From Pyxidicoccus trucidator (lineage in GTDB: Bacteria > Myxococcota > Myxococcia > Myxococcales > Myxococcaceae), in contig NZ_JAAIXZ010000011.1 in assembly GCF_010894435.1 (NCBI RefSeq), forward strand, positions 310,001 through 374,000: a stretch of DNA of 64,000 nt, given 5' to 3'. Positions within the stretch are counted from its first letter, which is position 1. Each line of letters starts with the position of its first letter. The notes beneath the pieces are model-generated. The model saw only the letters and a list, made by a program, of their open reading frames with translations, was not told the DNA's origin and did not search any database. The translations under genes were made by a program, and so were the position numbers. Below are positions 17,630 through 26,431 of this stretch, piece after piece.

Positions 17630-18229
17630 GTGGCCTTCCGATTCCTCGCAGTCCCCGGGCATCGACTGGTGAACTACCCCCAGTCCCTGCCGGACGATGA
17701 GCGCCTCGAGCCGGAGTTGCCTCCGGTGCACGAGGCCGTGGAGCGCGCCCTGACGGGCGCCGAGTTCCGCGATGTGCGCGCACGAGACAGGATGCGCGCC
17801 CTGTTGCAGGGGGACCGTCCCCCCACTCTGGGCGCCCCCGAGGCGGGCTTCGGCCCGTGCGCCATCTTCGCCCAGCCGCCCCAGGACCTGCCGGCGCTGC
17901 TGCGCCTGGCGGACGAGCTGGAGAACCTCGCGAAGCGCGAGGCCGGCGAGCGCGCCCTGGTGTGGAAGTGCGGCGAGTGCGGGGCCCGCTACGCGGTGCC
18001 GGTGGCGCTGGTGCGCCAGGTGTCCATCCGCTGCGAGCGGTGCGGCAACCCGGTGGAGCTCACGTCCCCGCGCAGCCTGGGCGAGGAGGCGCTCATCGAC
18101 CCCTTCCTGGGCGCGGTGAACCACAGCCGGCGCGAGCTGGCGGCCTTCTTCCGAGAGGCCATGGCCCGAGGCTGGCCGGTGCTGGTGGCCGAGGACCGGC
18201 GCGTGCCCCGCACGCCCCCCTCGGCCTGA
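17630..18229 (+). CDS. Zinc-ribbon protein of unknown function
   Basis: A 199-residue protein. The reading frame continues nadA's shadow frame, but real coding starts at the GTG at 17630, which has GGAG six bases upstream; no ATG is available. A CxxC...CxxC zinc ribbon of MJ0042-like type (KCGECGARYAV, then RCERCGNPVEL) lies at about residues 106-140. The rest is acidic and helical with no recognised domain. It follows nadA by 80 bases on the same strand, and the next gene also carries an N-terminal zinc-knuckle, but no functional link is evident. Confidence 0.65.
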   Translation: MAFRFLAVPGHRLVNYPQSLPDDERLEPELPPVHEAVERALTGAEFRDVRARDRMRALLQGDRPPTLGAPEAGFGPCAIFAQPPQDLPALLRLADELENLAKREAGERALVWKCGECGARYAVPVALVRQVSIRCERCGNPVELTSPRSLGEEALIDPFLGAVNHSRRELAAFFREAMARGWPVLVAEDRRVPRTPPSA

Positions 18230-18286
18230 GAGCGTCCCTGAAAGCGGTTCTCGTGTGGGGCCGGGGGCAGTAGCCTTGCCGGCTCC

Positions 18287-19099
18287 ATGCGGCGCGCGCT
18301 CGTTCCCCTCCTGAGGTGTCCCCGGTGCCGGCGTGGCGGCCTCCAGCCGGAGGCGGACGCCGCGGTGCTGCTCTTCGGCCCGTTGCGCTGCGGCGAGTGC
18401 CGCGCCACCTACCCCGTGGCCGAGGGTGTGGCGGACCTGGTGGCGGAGCACCACGCGTCCGGCACGGTGCAGCGCGGCCTGGAGCAGCGCTGGGTGGCGC
18501 GCTCCTATGAGCGCTACGTGCGCCCCGCCCTCGAGCGAGCCCTCACCCGCCAGTCGCTGGACCGCGACAGCGAGTACCTCCTCTACCGGAGCCTGCTGGG
18601 CCGCCCGGAGGCGCCGGTGCTGGACGTGGGCTGCGGCACCGGGCTGCTGGCGCGGCGGCTGGCGCGAGAGGCGGCCTTCCCGGCCGTGGCCGCCCTGGAC
18701 GTGTCCCGCGCCATGCTGGAGGAGGGCGTGGCCCAGGCGCGCGAGGCCGGGGCGACGGTGGACTTCCTGCGCGCGGAGGCACCCTACCTACCCTTCCAGG
18801 ACGGCGCGCTCGGCGCGGTGCTGATGGCCGGCTCGCTGCACTTCGTGGCCGACCTGGGCCGGATGATGTTGGAGGTGGCGCGCGTGCTGCGCCCCGGTGG
18901 CCGCTGGGTGGCCAGCACCTACGTGCCCCCGGGAGCGCCCACGGCGCTGCTGCACCGGAAGCTGGGACTGCACCCGCGCGGCGAGGCCGAGTTGCGCCGG
19001 GAGGCCGCGGCGGTGGGGCTGGTGCGCTTCGAGCGCATGGCCCTGCCCCCGCTGCTGGTGCTCAAGGCGGAGAAGGGCTCCGCCGAGACAGTCAGATGA
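18287..19099 (+). CDS. Methyltransferase with Trm112-like N-terminal zinc segment
   Basis: A 270-residue SAM-dependent methyltransferase. Residues 8-45 hold CPRC...CGEC, followed by the YPV..GVADLV stretch typical of Trm112-like or RlmA-like zinc segments fused ahead of a methyltransferase. Motif I is VLDVGCGTGLLA (about residues 109-120), with a Methyltransf_11-like core after it (LDVSRAMLEEG, ADLGRMMLEVARVLRPGG). The target (rRNA, lipid or small molecule) is uncertain. The last 8 bases overlap the 3' end of the convergent metallothionein-like gene. Confidence 0.82.
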   Translation: MRRALVPLLRCPRCRRGGLQPEADAAVLLFGPLRCGECRATYPVAEGVADLVAEHHASGTVQRGLEQRWVARSYERYVRPALERALTRQSLDRDSEYLLYRSLLGRPEAPVLDVGCGTGLLARRLAREAAFPAVAALDVSRAMLEEGVAQAREAGATVDFLRAEAPYLPFQDGALGAVLMAGSLHFVADLGRMMLEVARVLRPGGRWVASTYVPPGAPTALLHRKLGLHPRGEAELRREAAAVGLVRFERMALPPLLVLKAEKGSAETVR

Positions 19100-19523
19100 A
19101 GATGCCGGCGGAGGCGTCGTAGCGCGCCTCCTGGAGCTTCAATTCGGCGGGACGGCCGCGCAGCGCGTCCATCACCTGCCGCTTGGGCTTCTGGCACTTG
19201 GAGCAGTCGCACGAGCCCTTCTTGCAGGTGCAGTCCGCCTTGCTGCCGCACTGACACTTGCCGGCGATGAGCGAGTCCAGCGCATCCAGCGGACGCTCCA
19301 CCTCGCCGCGCGCGCCCTTCGCGTCCACCGCGCCGGCCTGGTTCGCCTTGACGGTGTCCGTCGGCTTCGCGTCGGCCTTGCCCGGCTCCGCCTGGCTCGC
19401 CTCGGCCTTCTTCGCCTCCGCGGCGGCCCGTGCATGGGCCTCGCAGGCCTGCGCCGAGCCCGGTGCCAGCAGCAGCCCTCCGGCCATCAGCCCCGCGGCC
19501 ACCAGCGTCGCGATGCGCGTCAT
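19092..19523 (-). CDS. Secreted Cys-rich metallothionein-like protein
   Basis: A 143-residue predicted exported protein. The start at 19523 has GGAGGAGAA just upstream; 43 in-frame codons further upstream are not signal-like. A signal peptide (hydrophobic core at about residues 5-21, cleavage near AQA-C27) leads into an Ala/Lys/Glu-rich linker. Then comes a compact cluster of seven Cys within 21 residues (C90, C92, C98, C100, C105, C107, C110) interspersed with Lys and Gly. Pairwise CxC spacing resembles metallothionein thiolate clusters, so I infer metal binding in the cell envelope. I know no named family for it. Confidence 0.7.
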   Translation of the reverse strand: MTRIATLVAAGLMAGGLLLAPGSAQACEAHARAAAEAKKAEASQAEPGKADAKPTDTVKANQAGAVDAKGARGEVERPLDALDSLIAGKCQCGSKADCTCKKGSCDCSKCQKPKRQVMDALRGRPAELKLQEARYDASAGIFI

Positions 19524-19699
19524 GTCCGTTCTCCTCCGGGATACCGCCACGGCACCCACTCTCGCCGTGCGCCTATACCGCAGCCCCCGCCCCCTGCCAA
19601 GGACGAAGGCCGTACCTTTGCCTACCCCCGACACCTGGCTGCCTGCTGCCACCGGTTGCTCGCCGGGGCGGGAGGTGGCGCGTACAGTCCGCGCCCTCC

Positions 19700-21265
19700 G
19701 TGACGAACCGACCCGACCGACTCGTCTACGCCGTCGCGCTGGTGCTGGGCGCGCTGCCCCTGTGGGTGTCGCGCCACCTGCCCATGGCGGACCTGCCGCA
19801 GCACCTGTACCTCATCTCCGTCCTGCACCGGCTGGATGACCCCACCACGCTGTACCCGCAGCTGTTCGCCGCGCGGCACGCACTGACGCCGTACCTGGGC
19901 TACTACTACCTCGTCAGCGCGCTCAACTGGCTGCTCCCCCTGGAGGCCGCCAACCGCGTCTTCCTCACCGCCTACGTGGTGGGACTGCCGCTGGGGCTGG
20001 GCTTCCTGCTGCGGAGCCTGGGCCGGCCCGCGTGGCCCTCGCTGCTGGCGCTGCCCTTCGCGTACGGCGACAGCTTCGGCTGGGGCTTCGTCAACTACTG
20101 CGCGGCGCTGCCGCTGACGCTGCTGTGCTGCGGCCTCTTCGTGCGCGCGCTGGAGGACGTGCCCCGCCGCCGTGCCTGGGCCGGCGGGCTGGCGCTGTGC
20201 CTCGTCGCGGTGCTGCTCTTCCACGTGCAGGCCTTCGGCTTCCTCGCCTTCGGGCTGCCGTGGCTGCTGCTCACCAGCGCGGTGCCGGAGGACGCCACCG
20301 CGAAGGGGCTCGTGGCGAGGCTGCGGCCCCGCGTGCCGGCGCTGCTGGGCGTGGTGCCCGGCGTGGCGCTCTTCCTGGGCTGGGTGGTGCTGCGCTTCGG
20401 CGAGCCGCCGGACATCCAGCCCGGGGTGCCGTGGAAGGCGTGGGGGCCCACCTTCTCCCCCCAGAATCTGGCCTGGAAGAGCTTCGAGCAGAACCGGGCC
20501 GAGTTCCTCGACGTGCTCGCCAACACCTTCCGGGACGGCTCGGACCGGTGGGCGCTGTACGCCGTGGGCGCGGTGGCGCTGGCCGCGTGGGTGGCCGGCC
20601 TGGTGCGACCGCAACGCCCGGCGACGCGGGGGCCGGTGGCCGGCGCGCGGCTGCTGGGGCTGGGCCTGCTGGCGCTGGCGCTCTACTTCCTGCTGCCCTT
20701 CGACATCCGCGGCTACGTCTACTACCTCAACACGCGCTACGCGCACCTGGCCGCGGCGCTGCTGGTGGCCACCGCGCCCGCCACCGTCGTGGAGTGGCGG
20801 CGCCCCCTGCGACTGGCCGCCCTCGCGTGCGCGCTGGTGCTGGCCTTCGTCATGGCGCGCGGCTACCGCGCCTTCTCGCGCGAGGCCGGGGAGTGGGAGC
20901 CGCTGGTGGCCGCCACCGCGCCGAGGCCTCGCGTCATGGGGCTCATCTTCGACAGCAGCTCGCGCGTGGTGCGCTTCCCCGTGTTCCTCCATGGCGCGGC
21001 CGTGCTGGCCCGCGCGCGCGGCGGCGTGCCCAACTTCACCTTCGCGTCCACGCCGCACTCGCCGCTGCGCTACCCGGGAGAGGTGCCCCCCACCTTCCCC
21101 TCCGAGTGGCATCCGCAACAGATGGACTACGCCACGCAGGGCGTCTGGTACGACCACTTCCTGGTGCGCGGCGTCCACCCCTCGCAAGTGTTCGGCGAGC
21201 GGCTCCAGTCGGAGCTGGTGGTGGTGGCGCAGTCCGGCCGGAGCTGGCTGGTGCGCCGCCGCTGA
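19700..21265 (+). CDS. Polytopic membrane protein, GT-C glycosyltransferase-like
   Basis: A 521-residue membrane protein with about ten hydrophobic helices. The GTG at 19700 gives an N-terminus VTNRPDRLVYAVALVL; the open frame upstream overlaps the promoter side of the metallothionein-like gene and is not membrane-like. After the first helix comes a short acidic loop, MADLPQH, comparable to the catalytic Asp loop of GT-C-fold glycosyltransferases that use polyprenyl-phosphate sugars. A soluble C-terminal domain (about residues 410-521) follows the last helix. I see no defining family motif, so enzymatic activity is inference. Confidence 0.6.
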   Translation: MTNRPDRLVYAVALVLGALPLWVSRHLPMADLPQHLYLISVLHRLDDPTTLYPQLFAARHALTPYLGYYYLVSALNWLLPLEAANRVFLTAYVVGLPLGLGFLLRSLGRPAWPSLLALPFAYGDSFGWGFVNYCAALPLTLLCCGLFVRALEDVPRRRAWAGGLALCLVAVLLFHVQAFGFLAFGLPWLLLTSAVPEDATAKGLVARLRPRVPALLGVVPGVALFLGWVVLRFGEPPDIQPGVPWKAWGPTFSPQNLAWKSFEQNRAEFLDVLANTFRDGSDRWALYAVGAVALAAWVAGLVRPQRPATRGPVAGARLLGLGLLALALYFLLPFDIRGYVYYLNTRYAHLAAALLVATAPATVVEWRRPLRLAALACALVLAFVMARGYRAFSREAGEWEPLVAATAPRPRVMGLIFDSSSRVVRFPVFLHGAAVLARARGGVPNFTFASTPHSPLRYPGEVPPTFPSEWHPQQMDYATQGVWYDHFLVRGVHPSQVFGERLQSELVVVAQSGRSWLVRRR

Positions 21266-21342
21266 GCGAGTGTGGGCCAGTGGGCGCATGCCCCCCACGG
21301 CCCGTGCCCCGCCGTGCGCCGTGCGCGGTAGAAGGCGCGGGC

Positions 21343-22566
21343 ATGAGCCCCACCGAACCCCGCCCCCTGCTGGACGCGCTGCGCGCCGGAACTCCGCTGC
21401 CCGCCTTTCCCGCCGACGCGGTGGAGGCCGCACGTGCGCTCGCGCGGGACGTGGGCGCGGCCACGCCCGCCGCCGTGGAGCCCCTGCCGGACGCCCTCGC
21501 CGCCGCCGTGCTGGAGGCGGCCGTGCTGGAGGGCCTGCCCGCCCTGCCCGAGGCCCTGTCCGATTCCAGGGTGAAGCCCCTGGCCAAGGCCGCGAAGAAG
21601 GCGCTGTACCGGCTGCGCTCGCGCGGCGTCGCCGTGGCCGTGGCCCCCCGCCCCAGCACGCCCGAGCCCTCGCACGCCGCCGCGCCCGTACCGGAAGCCC
21701 TGCCCGCCATGGCGTCCACCCTCTCCAGCGCGGGCGAGCGGGCGGTCGTCATGGCCCGTGCGCTGCGAGGTGGCGGCGTGGAGATGGTGCAGGCGCTCAT
21801 CTCCGACGTGGAGGGCGTGGTGGAGCTGCGCGTGGGGGACACGAGCCGGGGCGGCTGGAGGAAGCTCCTCAGGGAAGCGCTGGAGCAGGGCGGCACGGTG
21901 GAGCTGCCCCAGCACGAGGCCGCCGCCCTGCTGGCCGAGGCCGCCGGCACCAACCTCCGCGCCCGCACGCCCTTCCCGCCCGGCCTGGACGTCGCGCTGC
22001 GCCACTTCGGCGTGCAGCCGGTGGAGCCGCCCCCCCTGCCCCCACCCGAGCCCGAGGACGCGCGCCGCGCACTGGAGGGCGACCTGCTCCACGAGACGCG
22101 GGAGCTGGCCACATGGGTGCCCCCGGAGCCCGAGGTGAAGCGGCTGCTGGAGAAGATGGACGAGGTGATGCACAGCCCGCTGGCGCTCAGCGACGTGCAG
22201 CGCCAGGAGCAGCTCCTGGCGGCGGTGCGCTCGGTGGCGCGCGACTTCTTCGCGTCCGAGGGCCGTCAGCGCTACGCCCTGCGGCTGTGGCGGATGGCGG
22301 ACTACTTCGAGCGCACCGCCCGCCCCCGTGAGGCCGAGCTGGCGCGAGCCGAGGCCCGCCGCCTCTACCACGGCGCCGGGGAGCCCCTGTCCCGCTTCGC
22401 CGAGCGGCTCTTCGAGAAGGTGCTCGCCCTCGTGGCCGCCGCGGGTGCTCGGGCCGAGGCCCAGGGGGCAGAGGCGACGGCGGCCCCCGGTGCTTCCACG
22501 GCCCCCGCGGCCACGGCCGCCCCTTCGCAGGAGCGGCGCAGCCCCGGTGGCCTCATCCTCCCCTGA
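21343..22566 (+). CDS. Conserved-looking protein of unknown function
   Basis: A 407-residue soluble protein with Ala-rich helical ends and a basic central region. The ATG at 21343 begins MSPTEPRPLLDALRAG. The long open frame continues upstream as a shadow of the membrane protein gene and is discounted. Codon use is strongly G/C-ending throughout, consistent with real coding. Residues about 70-95 contain a KPLAKAAKKALYRLRSRG segment, as seen in proteins that scan HEAT-like arrays. A low-complexity Ala/Thr/Pro tail closes the protein. No domain, signal peptide or transmembrane helix is recognised. Confidence 0.65.
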   Translation: MSPTEPRPLLDALRAGTPLPAFPADAVEAARALARDVGAATPAAVEPLPDALAAAVLEAAVLEGLPALPEALSDSRVKPLAKAAKKALYRLRSRGVAVAVAPRPSTPEPSHAAAPVPEALPAMASTLSSAGERAVVMARALRGGGVEMVQALISDVEGVVELRVGDTSRGGWRKLLREALEQGGTVELPQHEAAALLAEAAGTNLRARTPFPPGLDVALRHFGVQPVEPPPLPPPEPEDARRALEGDLLHETRELATWVPPEPEVKRLLEKMDEVMHSPLALSDVQRQEQLLAAVRSVARDFFASEGRQRYALRLWRMADYFERTARPREAELARAEARRLYHGAGEPLSRFAERLFEKVLALVAAAGARAEAQGAEATAAPGASTAPAATAAPSQERRSPGGLILP

Positions 22567-22590
22567 GGCCAGGGGAGGACGCCCGCCCGC

Positions 22591-23430
22591 TCACACCGAG
22601 GCGATGCGGGCGCGCAGCAACAGGTCCAGGTTCTCCCGCTCCCAGGCCTGGGCGCGCGAGTAGTCGTGGAAGCGCTTCTCGTGCTCCATCAGCTCGGGCG
22701 GGTGGATGCAGCGCCGCCCATCGTCGCCCCGCCGCGTCCGGTACACGTGGTGGAGCATCTCGTGGAAGACAATCCACTCCACGAAGTAGCGCGGCACCAC
22801 CGGCTGGTCCAACGCCGGGTGGATGCGGATGACCTTCGAGTCCGCCGAGTACGAGCCCATCTTGATGCTCTTGCGAGGCCCCCTCACCCGTGGCGCCGGG
22901 CCGTAGGTAATCGCCGCGTCGATGCGGCTGTCGAAGTAGCGCTCGTTGAGCCGGGCGAAGATGCGCTCCAGGTCGTGGTGCTGGCCCTCCGGCTCCAGGC
23001 GGATGCGCTTGCGCATCTGCGCCGGAGACAACCGGCGGATGTAGGCGCGGTTGCGTTCGATGTAGCGGTCCAGCAGCACGCTGGCGTCCGGGTCACCCCT
23101 GCGCACGAAGCTGGCGAGCGCCTGCACCACGTCATCCGGCGCGGCGAGGAACATGTGGTGCAGCCGCAGCCGCCACATCGCTCGCTGGCGTTGGAACGTG
23201 AGCATGGTGTGCGTGTTGTCGTGGATCTCCAACGCCACCTTCGCGCGCAACCTCGTGCGGAGGCGGCGCTCGAGCACGCGTCTCCACACCTTGAGGAGCC
23301 TGTTGGGCTCCGGTGCGACGGGAAGCTGCCGGGCCACCCGGCCGGCCGTGTAACTCCTCTTCGTGACTACGCTTTTCTGACTCTTCGGGCGCGCCATAAG
23401 GGTCACGGATTCTACGGACCCCTCTGACAT
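22591..23430 (-). CDS. SprT-like zinc metalloprotease-fold protein
   Basis: A 279-residue protein with a zinc-protease motif FHEMLHH (about residues 219-225). Further His residues lie downstream (IHPP, EHEKRFH), and a preceding LERIFARLNERYFDSRI segment is characteristic of SprT/SprT-like domains (YgjP/DUF45 relatives). The N-terminal half is basic and Arg-rich, suggesting nucleic-acid contact. Starts at 23430 or at the second Met (23397, MARPKSQK) are both possible and neither has a clear Shine-Dalgarno. It is convergent with the upstream unknown gene. Proteolysis of DNA-protein crosslinks by SprT relatives is known in eukaryotes; the role here is unproven. Confidence 0.72.
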   Translation of the reverse strand: MSEGSVESVTLMARPKSQKSVVTKRSYTAGRVARQLPVAPEPNRLLKVWRRVLERRLRTRLRAKVALEIHDNTHTMLTFQRQRAMWRLRLHHMFLAAPDDVVQALASFVRRGDPDASVLLDRYIERNRAYIRRLSPAQMRKRIRLEPEGQHHDLERIFARLNERYFDSRIDAAITYGPAPRVRGPRKSIKMGSYSADSKVIRIHPALDQPVVPRYFVEWIVFHEMLHHVYRTRRGDDGRRCIHPPELMEHEKRFHDYSRAQAWERENLDLLLRARIASV

Positions 23431-23502
23431 GTGTAAACGCGCTCAGGAAGATGAAAACCTAGGAATTCCAACGACTTAATGGCACTCAAGCCCACCCGGG
23501 CC

Positions 23503-23546
23503 CACTTGTCCGCCCCGGGGGCAGGATGCCGCATACGGGCCAAGTG
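23503..23546 (-). terminator. Possible terminator of the kinase gene
   Basis: CACTTG (23503-23508) and CAAGTG (23541-23546), flanked by G+C-rich complementary bases (GGGCC / GCCC), can form a stem just past the stop of the minus-strand kinase at 23557. No T-run follows. Confidence 0.3.
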
Positions 23547-23556
23547 CCCGACACGA

Positions 23557-26046
23557 CTAGCGCCGTCCCTTGCACGGGAGCTGGAAGACCAGCGGCCCCT
23601 CGCTCGCCGGCTCTACAGGGTAGGTTTTTGTACCCTTGGGGGTCCGACGTCCCGGGCAGTCGTATCGGACCCGGACCCGGCCGGGCGGCAGGGAGATGAC
23701 CCTGTTGATGGGCAGCTTCTCGCCCCCCTCCTGCCACAGCAGGGTGCGGGCCGGTGCCTCGAAGCGGACCTCCACCAGCACGGGCTCCGGCGTGCCCGCG
23801 TCGGCGACTTCCGGCTCCGGCGTCGCGCCTTCTTCCGGCGCCTCCGGACCCGCGGGCACTGCGGGCTCGACGGGCTCGCTCCCCGCGTCCGGAGCCAGCG
23901 CCACCACGGCCGCCTCGGGGGCGACTGGCACGGGCGTGTCCACGGCGGGCGGCGAGCCCGCGGGCCGGGGCGTCTCGGGCGCCGGCTTCGGGGGCTCGTT
24001 GAGGACGGTGGCGGAGAGGTCTCGAGGTGCCGCGGACGCCGGGGTGCGCAGGGCCCAGACGACACCGGCGCCGAGCGTCAGCAGCAGCGCGCCGCCGCTC
24101 GCCACCAGCAGCGCCACCGGAAAGCGGCGCCGGGGGAGGCTGGCGTGCGTGTTCGCGTACGCCTCGCCGTCGGTATCGCTCAAGTAGCCGTCGTAGCCCG
24201 CGGTGGACTCGTCGTCGTCCGGGTCCGGCCGCAGCGTGGGCGTCGGGTCGGTGTGCTCCACCGTGGACATGCCCGAGTCGGTGGGGAAGTAGTCGTCCTC
24301 CTCGTCCGGCGCGGCCAGGCGCGAGGCCGGCAGCAGGGGGCGGGACACGGCCCGCTGGTTCACCGTCGCCGGCGTAATCGACACGGACCGCGACGCCTCC
24401 TCGTCCTCGTCCACGGGCGGGGGACGGCGCGGCGGCGCGGGCGGCGTGACGGAGACGGACTGCGAGGCCTCCTCGTCCGGGCGCGGCGTGCGGCGCGGCG
24501 GCACGGAGGCGGGCGCCGGCGGCGGCGAGACGCGGCGCGAGCGCGGCGGCTCGGAGATGTTGGAGGGGCGCGGTGGCGGAGGGGGCTCGGAGTGCGGGCC
24601 GGAGCGGCGCACGGGGGCCTGCGGCACCGGCGGCGCGGAGGGCGGGCGCGGGCGCTCGTCGCGAAGGCGGCTCCGCTGCGGCACGGTGTGCTCGGCGTCG
24701 TCCGTCTCCAGCTCCGCCGCCACCAGGGCCGCCATCTGCATGCCGGTGGGCGTGGTGTTGATGGCGGTGGACACGTCCGAGTCCACCTCGTCGTCCTCGT
24801 CCCGGACGCCGGTGGGCAAGTCGCGCGGGCGCGCCATCTGCGTGGCGGGCTCGGGCTCGTCGGAGTAGGCGGGCACCGCCAGCGCCTCGGCGGAGGTGCG
24901 CCGCGGCGTGGGCCGGGCGGTGAGGCCCGGGGTGAGCTGCGCGGCCGACACCGGGGGCTCGGACGCGGGCGTGGTGGAGGACAGCGTGGGGGCGGTGGAC
25001 TCCAGCACGGAGGGACGCTGCGGCGGCGCGGCCTCCACCGGCACCCGCGCGCCCGGCAGCGGCAACGTGGCCTCCCGCCGCCCCGGCCCCCGGGCCACGG
25101 GGATGTGGAGGATGGTGCGCTCCTCCTCCGCGCCCAGCAGCCGGGCGGTGTAGTCCGCCACGTCCAGGCTCTGCCGCAGCGCGCCCGACTCCAGGAAGGA
25201 CTCCAGCTCCGCGCGCACCGCCGAGGCCCGCTGGTAGCGCTGGTTCCGGTCCTTCGTCAGGCACCGCATGATGATGCGCGACAGCTGCTCCGGGTAGTCG
25301 TCGCGCAGCAGGTGCGGCGGGGACGGGTCCTCGTAGCGGATGGCGTAGAGGATGCCCTCGGTGGTGGGCTTGGCGAAGGGCTGCCGGCCGGTGGTGATTT
25401 CGTACAGCATGGTGCCCAGCGCGAAGATGTCCGCGCGGTGGTCCAACCGCTCCTGCGACACCTGCTCCGGCGCCAGGTAGAGGAACTTGCCCTTGATGAC
25501 GCCCGGCTTGCTGCGCTCCATGAACGCGCCGGCCTTGGCGATGCCGAAGTCGACGAGCTTGATGCGCCCGTCGTAGCCAATCATCACGTTCTGCGGGCTG
25601 ACGTCCCGGTGGATCAGCTCCAGCGGGCGCCCGTCCACGCCCCGGCTGTGGTGCGCGTAGTCCAGCCCCGCCGCCACCTGTGCGCAGATGCGCGCCGCCA
25701 CGCCGTAGGGCACCGTGGCGCCGTACTTGGCCTCCTCGGACACCACGCGCCGCAGGTCCACGCCCTCCACGTACTCCATGGCGATGAAGATGTTGTCCCC
25801 CTCCTTCCCCAGCTCGTGCGTCTGCACGATGTTGGGGTGGTGGAGCTGCGCGGCGATGCGCGCCTCGTCCAGGAACATCTGGACGAACTCCGGCTCCTCC
25901 GACAGGTACGGGAGGATCCGCTTCAGGACCACCAGCTCCGGCTCGGGCGGACGCTGCGCCAGGAACAGCTCCGCCATGCCTCCCACGGCGAGCCGCTTGA
26001 TCAGCAGGTAGTTTCCGAACGGGATGGCCGTCTGGGGCGAGCTCAC
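23557..26046 (-). CDS. Transmembrane Ser/Thr protein kinase
   Basis: An 829-residue eukaryote-type kinase of the Pkn class. Catalytic residues are intact: glycine loop at about 19-25, Lys42, Glu61, HRD at 146-148 with Asn153, and DFG at 166-168, followed by an APEQ block. Residues 280-640 form a long Pro/Arg/Glu-rich linker with many PPRR and SVSITP patches, probably disordered and a phosphorylation target. One transmembrane helix lies at about 642-666. The C-terminal 160 residues (Ala/Pro/Glu-rich, then a small beta domain with two Cys) would be periplasmic. The kinase thus faces the cytosol and may sense outside. It is followed closely by the SprT-like gene. A paralogue lies at 32.6-34.9 kb. 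Confidence 0.92.
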   Translation of the reverse strand: MSSPQTAIPFGNYLLIKRLAVGGMAELFLAQRPPEPELVVLKRILPYLSEEPEFVQMFLDEARIAAQLHHPNIVQTHELGKEGDNIFIAMEYVEGVDLRRVVSEEAKYGATVPYGVAARICAQVAAGLDYAHHSRGVDGRPLELIHRDVSPQNVMIGYDGRIKLVDFGIAKAGAFMERSKPGVIKGKFLYLAPEQVSQERLDHRADIFALGTMLYEITTGRQPFAKPTTEGILYAIRYEDPSPPHLLRDDYPEQLSRIIMRCLTKDRNQRYQRASAVRAELESFLESGALRQSLDVADYTARLLGAEEERTILHIPVARGPGRREATLPLPGARVPVEAAPPQRPSVLESTAPTLSSTTPASEPPVSAAQLTPGLTARPTPRRTSAEALAVPAYSDEPEPATQMARPRDLPTGVRDEDDEVDSDVSTAINTTPTGMQMAALVAAELETDDAEHTVPQRSRLRDERPRPPSAPPVPQAPVRRSGPHSEPPPPPRPSNISEPPRSRRVSPPPAPASVPPRRTPRPDEEASQSVSVTPPAPPRRPPPVDEDEEASRSVSITPATVNQRAVSRPLLPASRLAAPDEEDDYFPTDSGMSTVEHTDPTPTLRPDPDDDESTAGYDGYLSDTDGEAYANTHASLPRRRFPVALLVASGGALLLTLGAGVVWALRTPASAAPRDLSATVLNEPPKPAPETPRPAGSPPAVDTPVPVAPEAAVVALAPDAGSEPVEPAVPAGPEAPEEGATPEPEVADAGTPEPVLVEVRFEAPARTLLWQEGGEKLPINRVISLPPGRVRVRYDCPGRRTPKGTKTYPVEPASEGPLVFQLPCKGRR

Positions 26047-26431
26047 GGAAGGGGAAAGCCGTCTGTCTGGAGGTGGATGGGGCTAACTTTTCCTGAGCTT
26101 ACCCACAATCACAGGGTTGGGGGAGCCAGGGAACCTACCTGCTTCGGTAGGTACCGGACAGGACCGGGCAAACCAGAAAACGAGCCACCACTCCCAGTGC
26201 TGGCGGGTGGCGACGGATCATCAGAAGAAGCAGCGCCACAAGGAAGCCTCCGGGACAGAACGGACGCAGCCCCAACCCGCAAGCCCGCCTCTTCCCGAAA
26301 AACGGGCTGTCCCGAGAGGGAAATCACGGGCTTGTGACGACTCCATGCCCAACAGTCCCGCTATTGGACGCCCCCCGGGGCGGCGGTGTAAGAGCGGGGC
26401 CAACTACAAAGCATCCTGGAGGCATGACCCA
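26047..26431. promoter_or_regulatory. Divergent intergenic region, kinase versus lamin-tail lipoprotein
   Basis: No gene is visible in these 385 bases. A hairpin-capable inverted repeat, ACCTACC (26133-26139) / GGTAGGT (26146-26152), lies about 90 bases upstream of the kinase start. A relatively A+T-rich stretch at 26080-26120 could hold the kinase promoter. The lipoprotein gene has GGAGG at 26418-26422. I cannot assign -35/-10 boxes with confidence. Confidence 0.35.

Noticed and set aside
22591-23430. SprT-like gene as a neutral zinc aminopeptidase
   Set aside because: The HExxH surroundings and the LERIFARLNERYF block fit SprT-like proteins better than M1 or M61 peptidases.
23479-26337. 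952-codon plus-strand open frame across the first Ser/Thr kinase
   Set aside because: Arg/Gly/His-rich shadow; the kinase on the minus strand has every catalytic residue.
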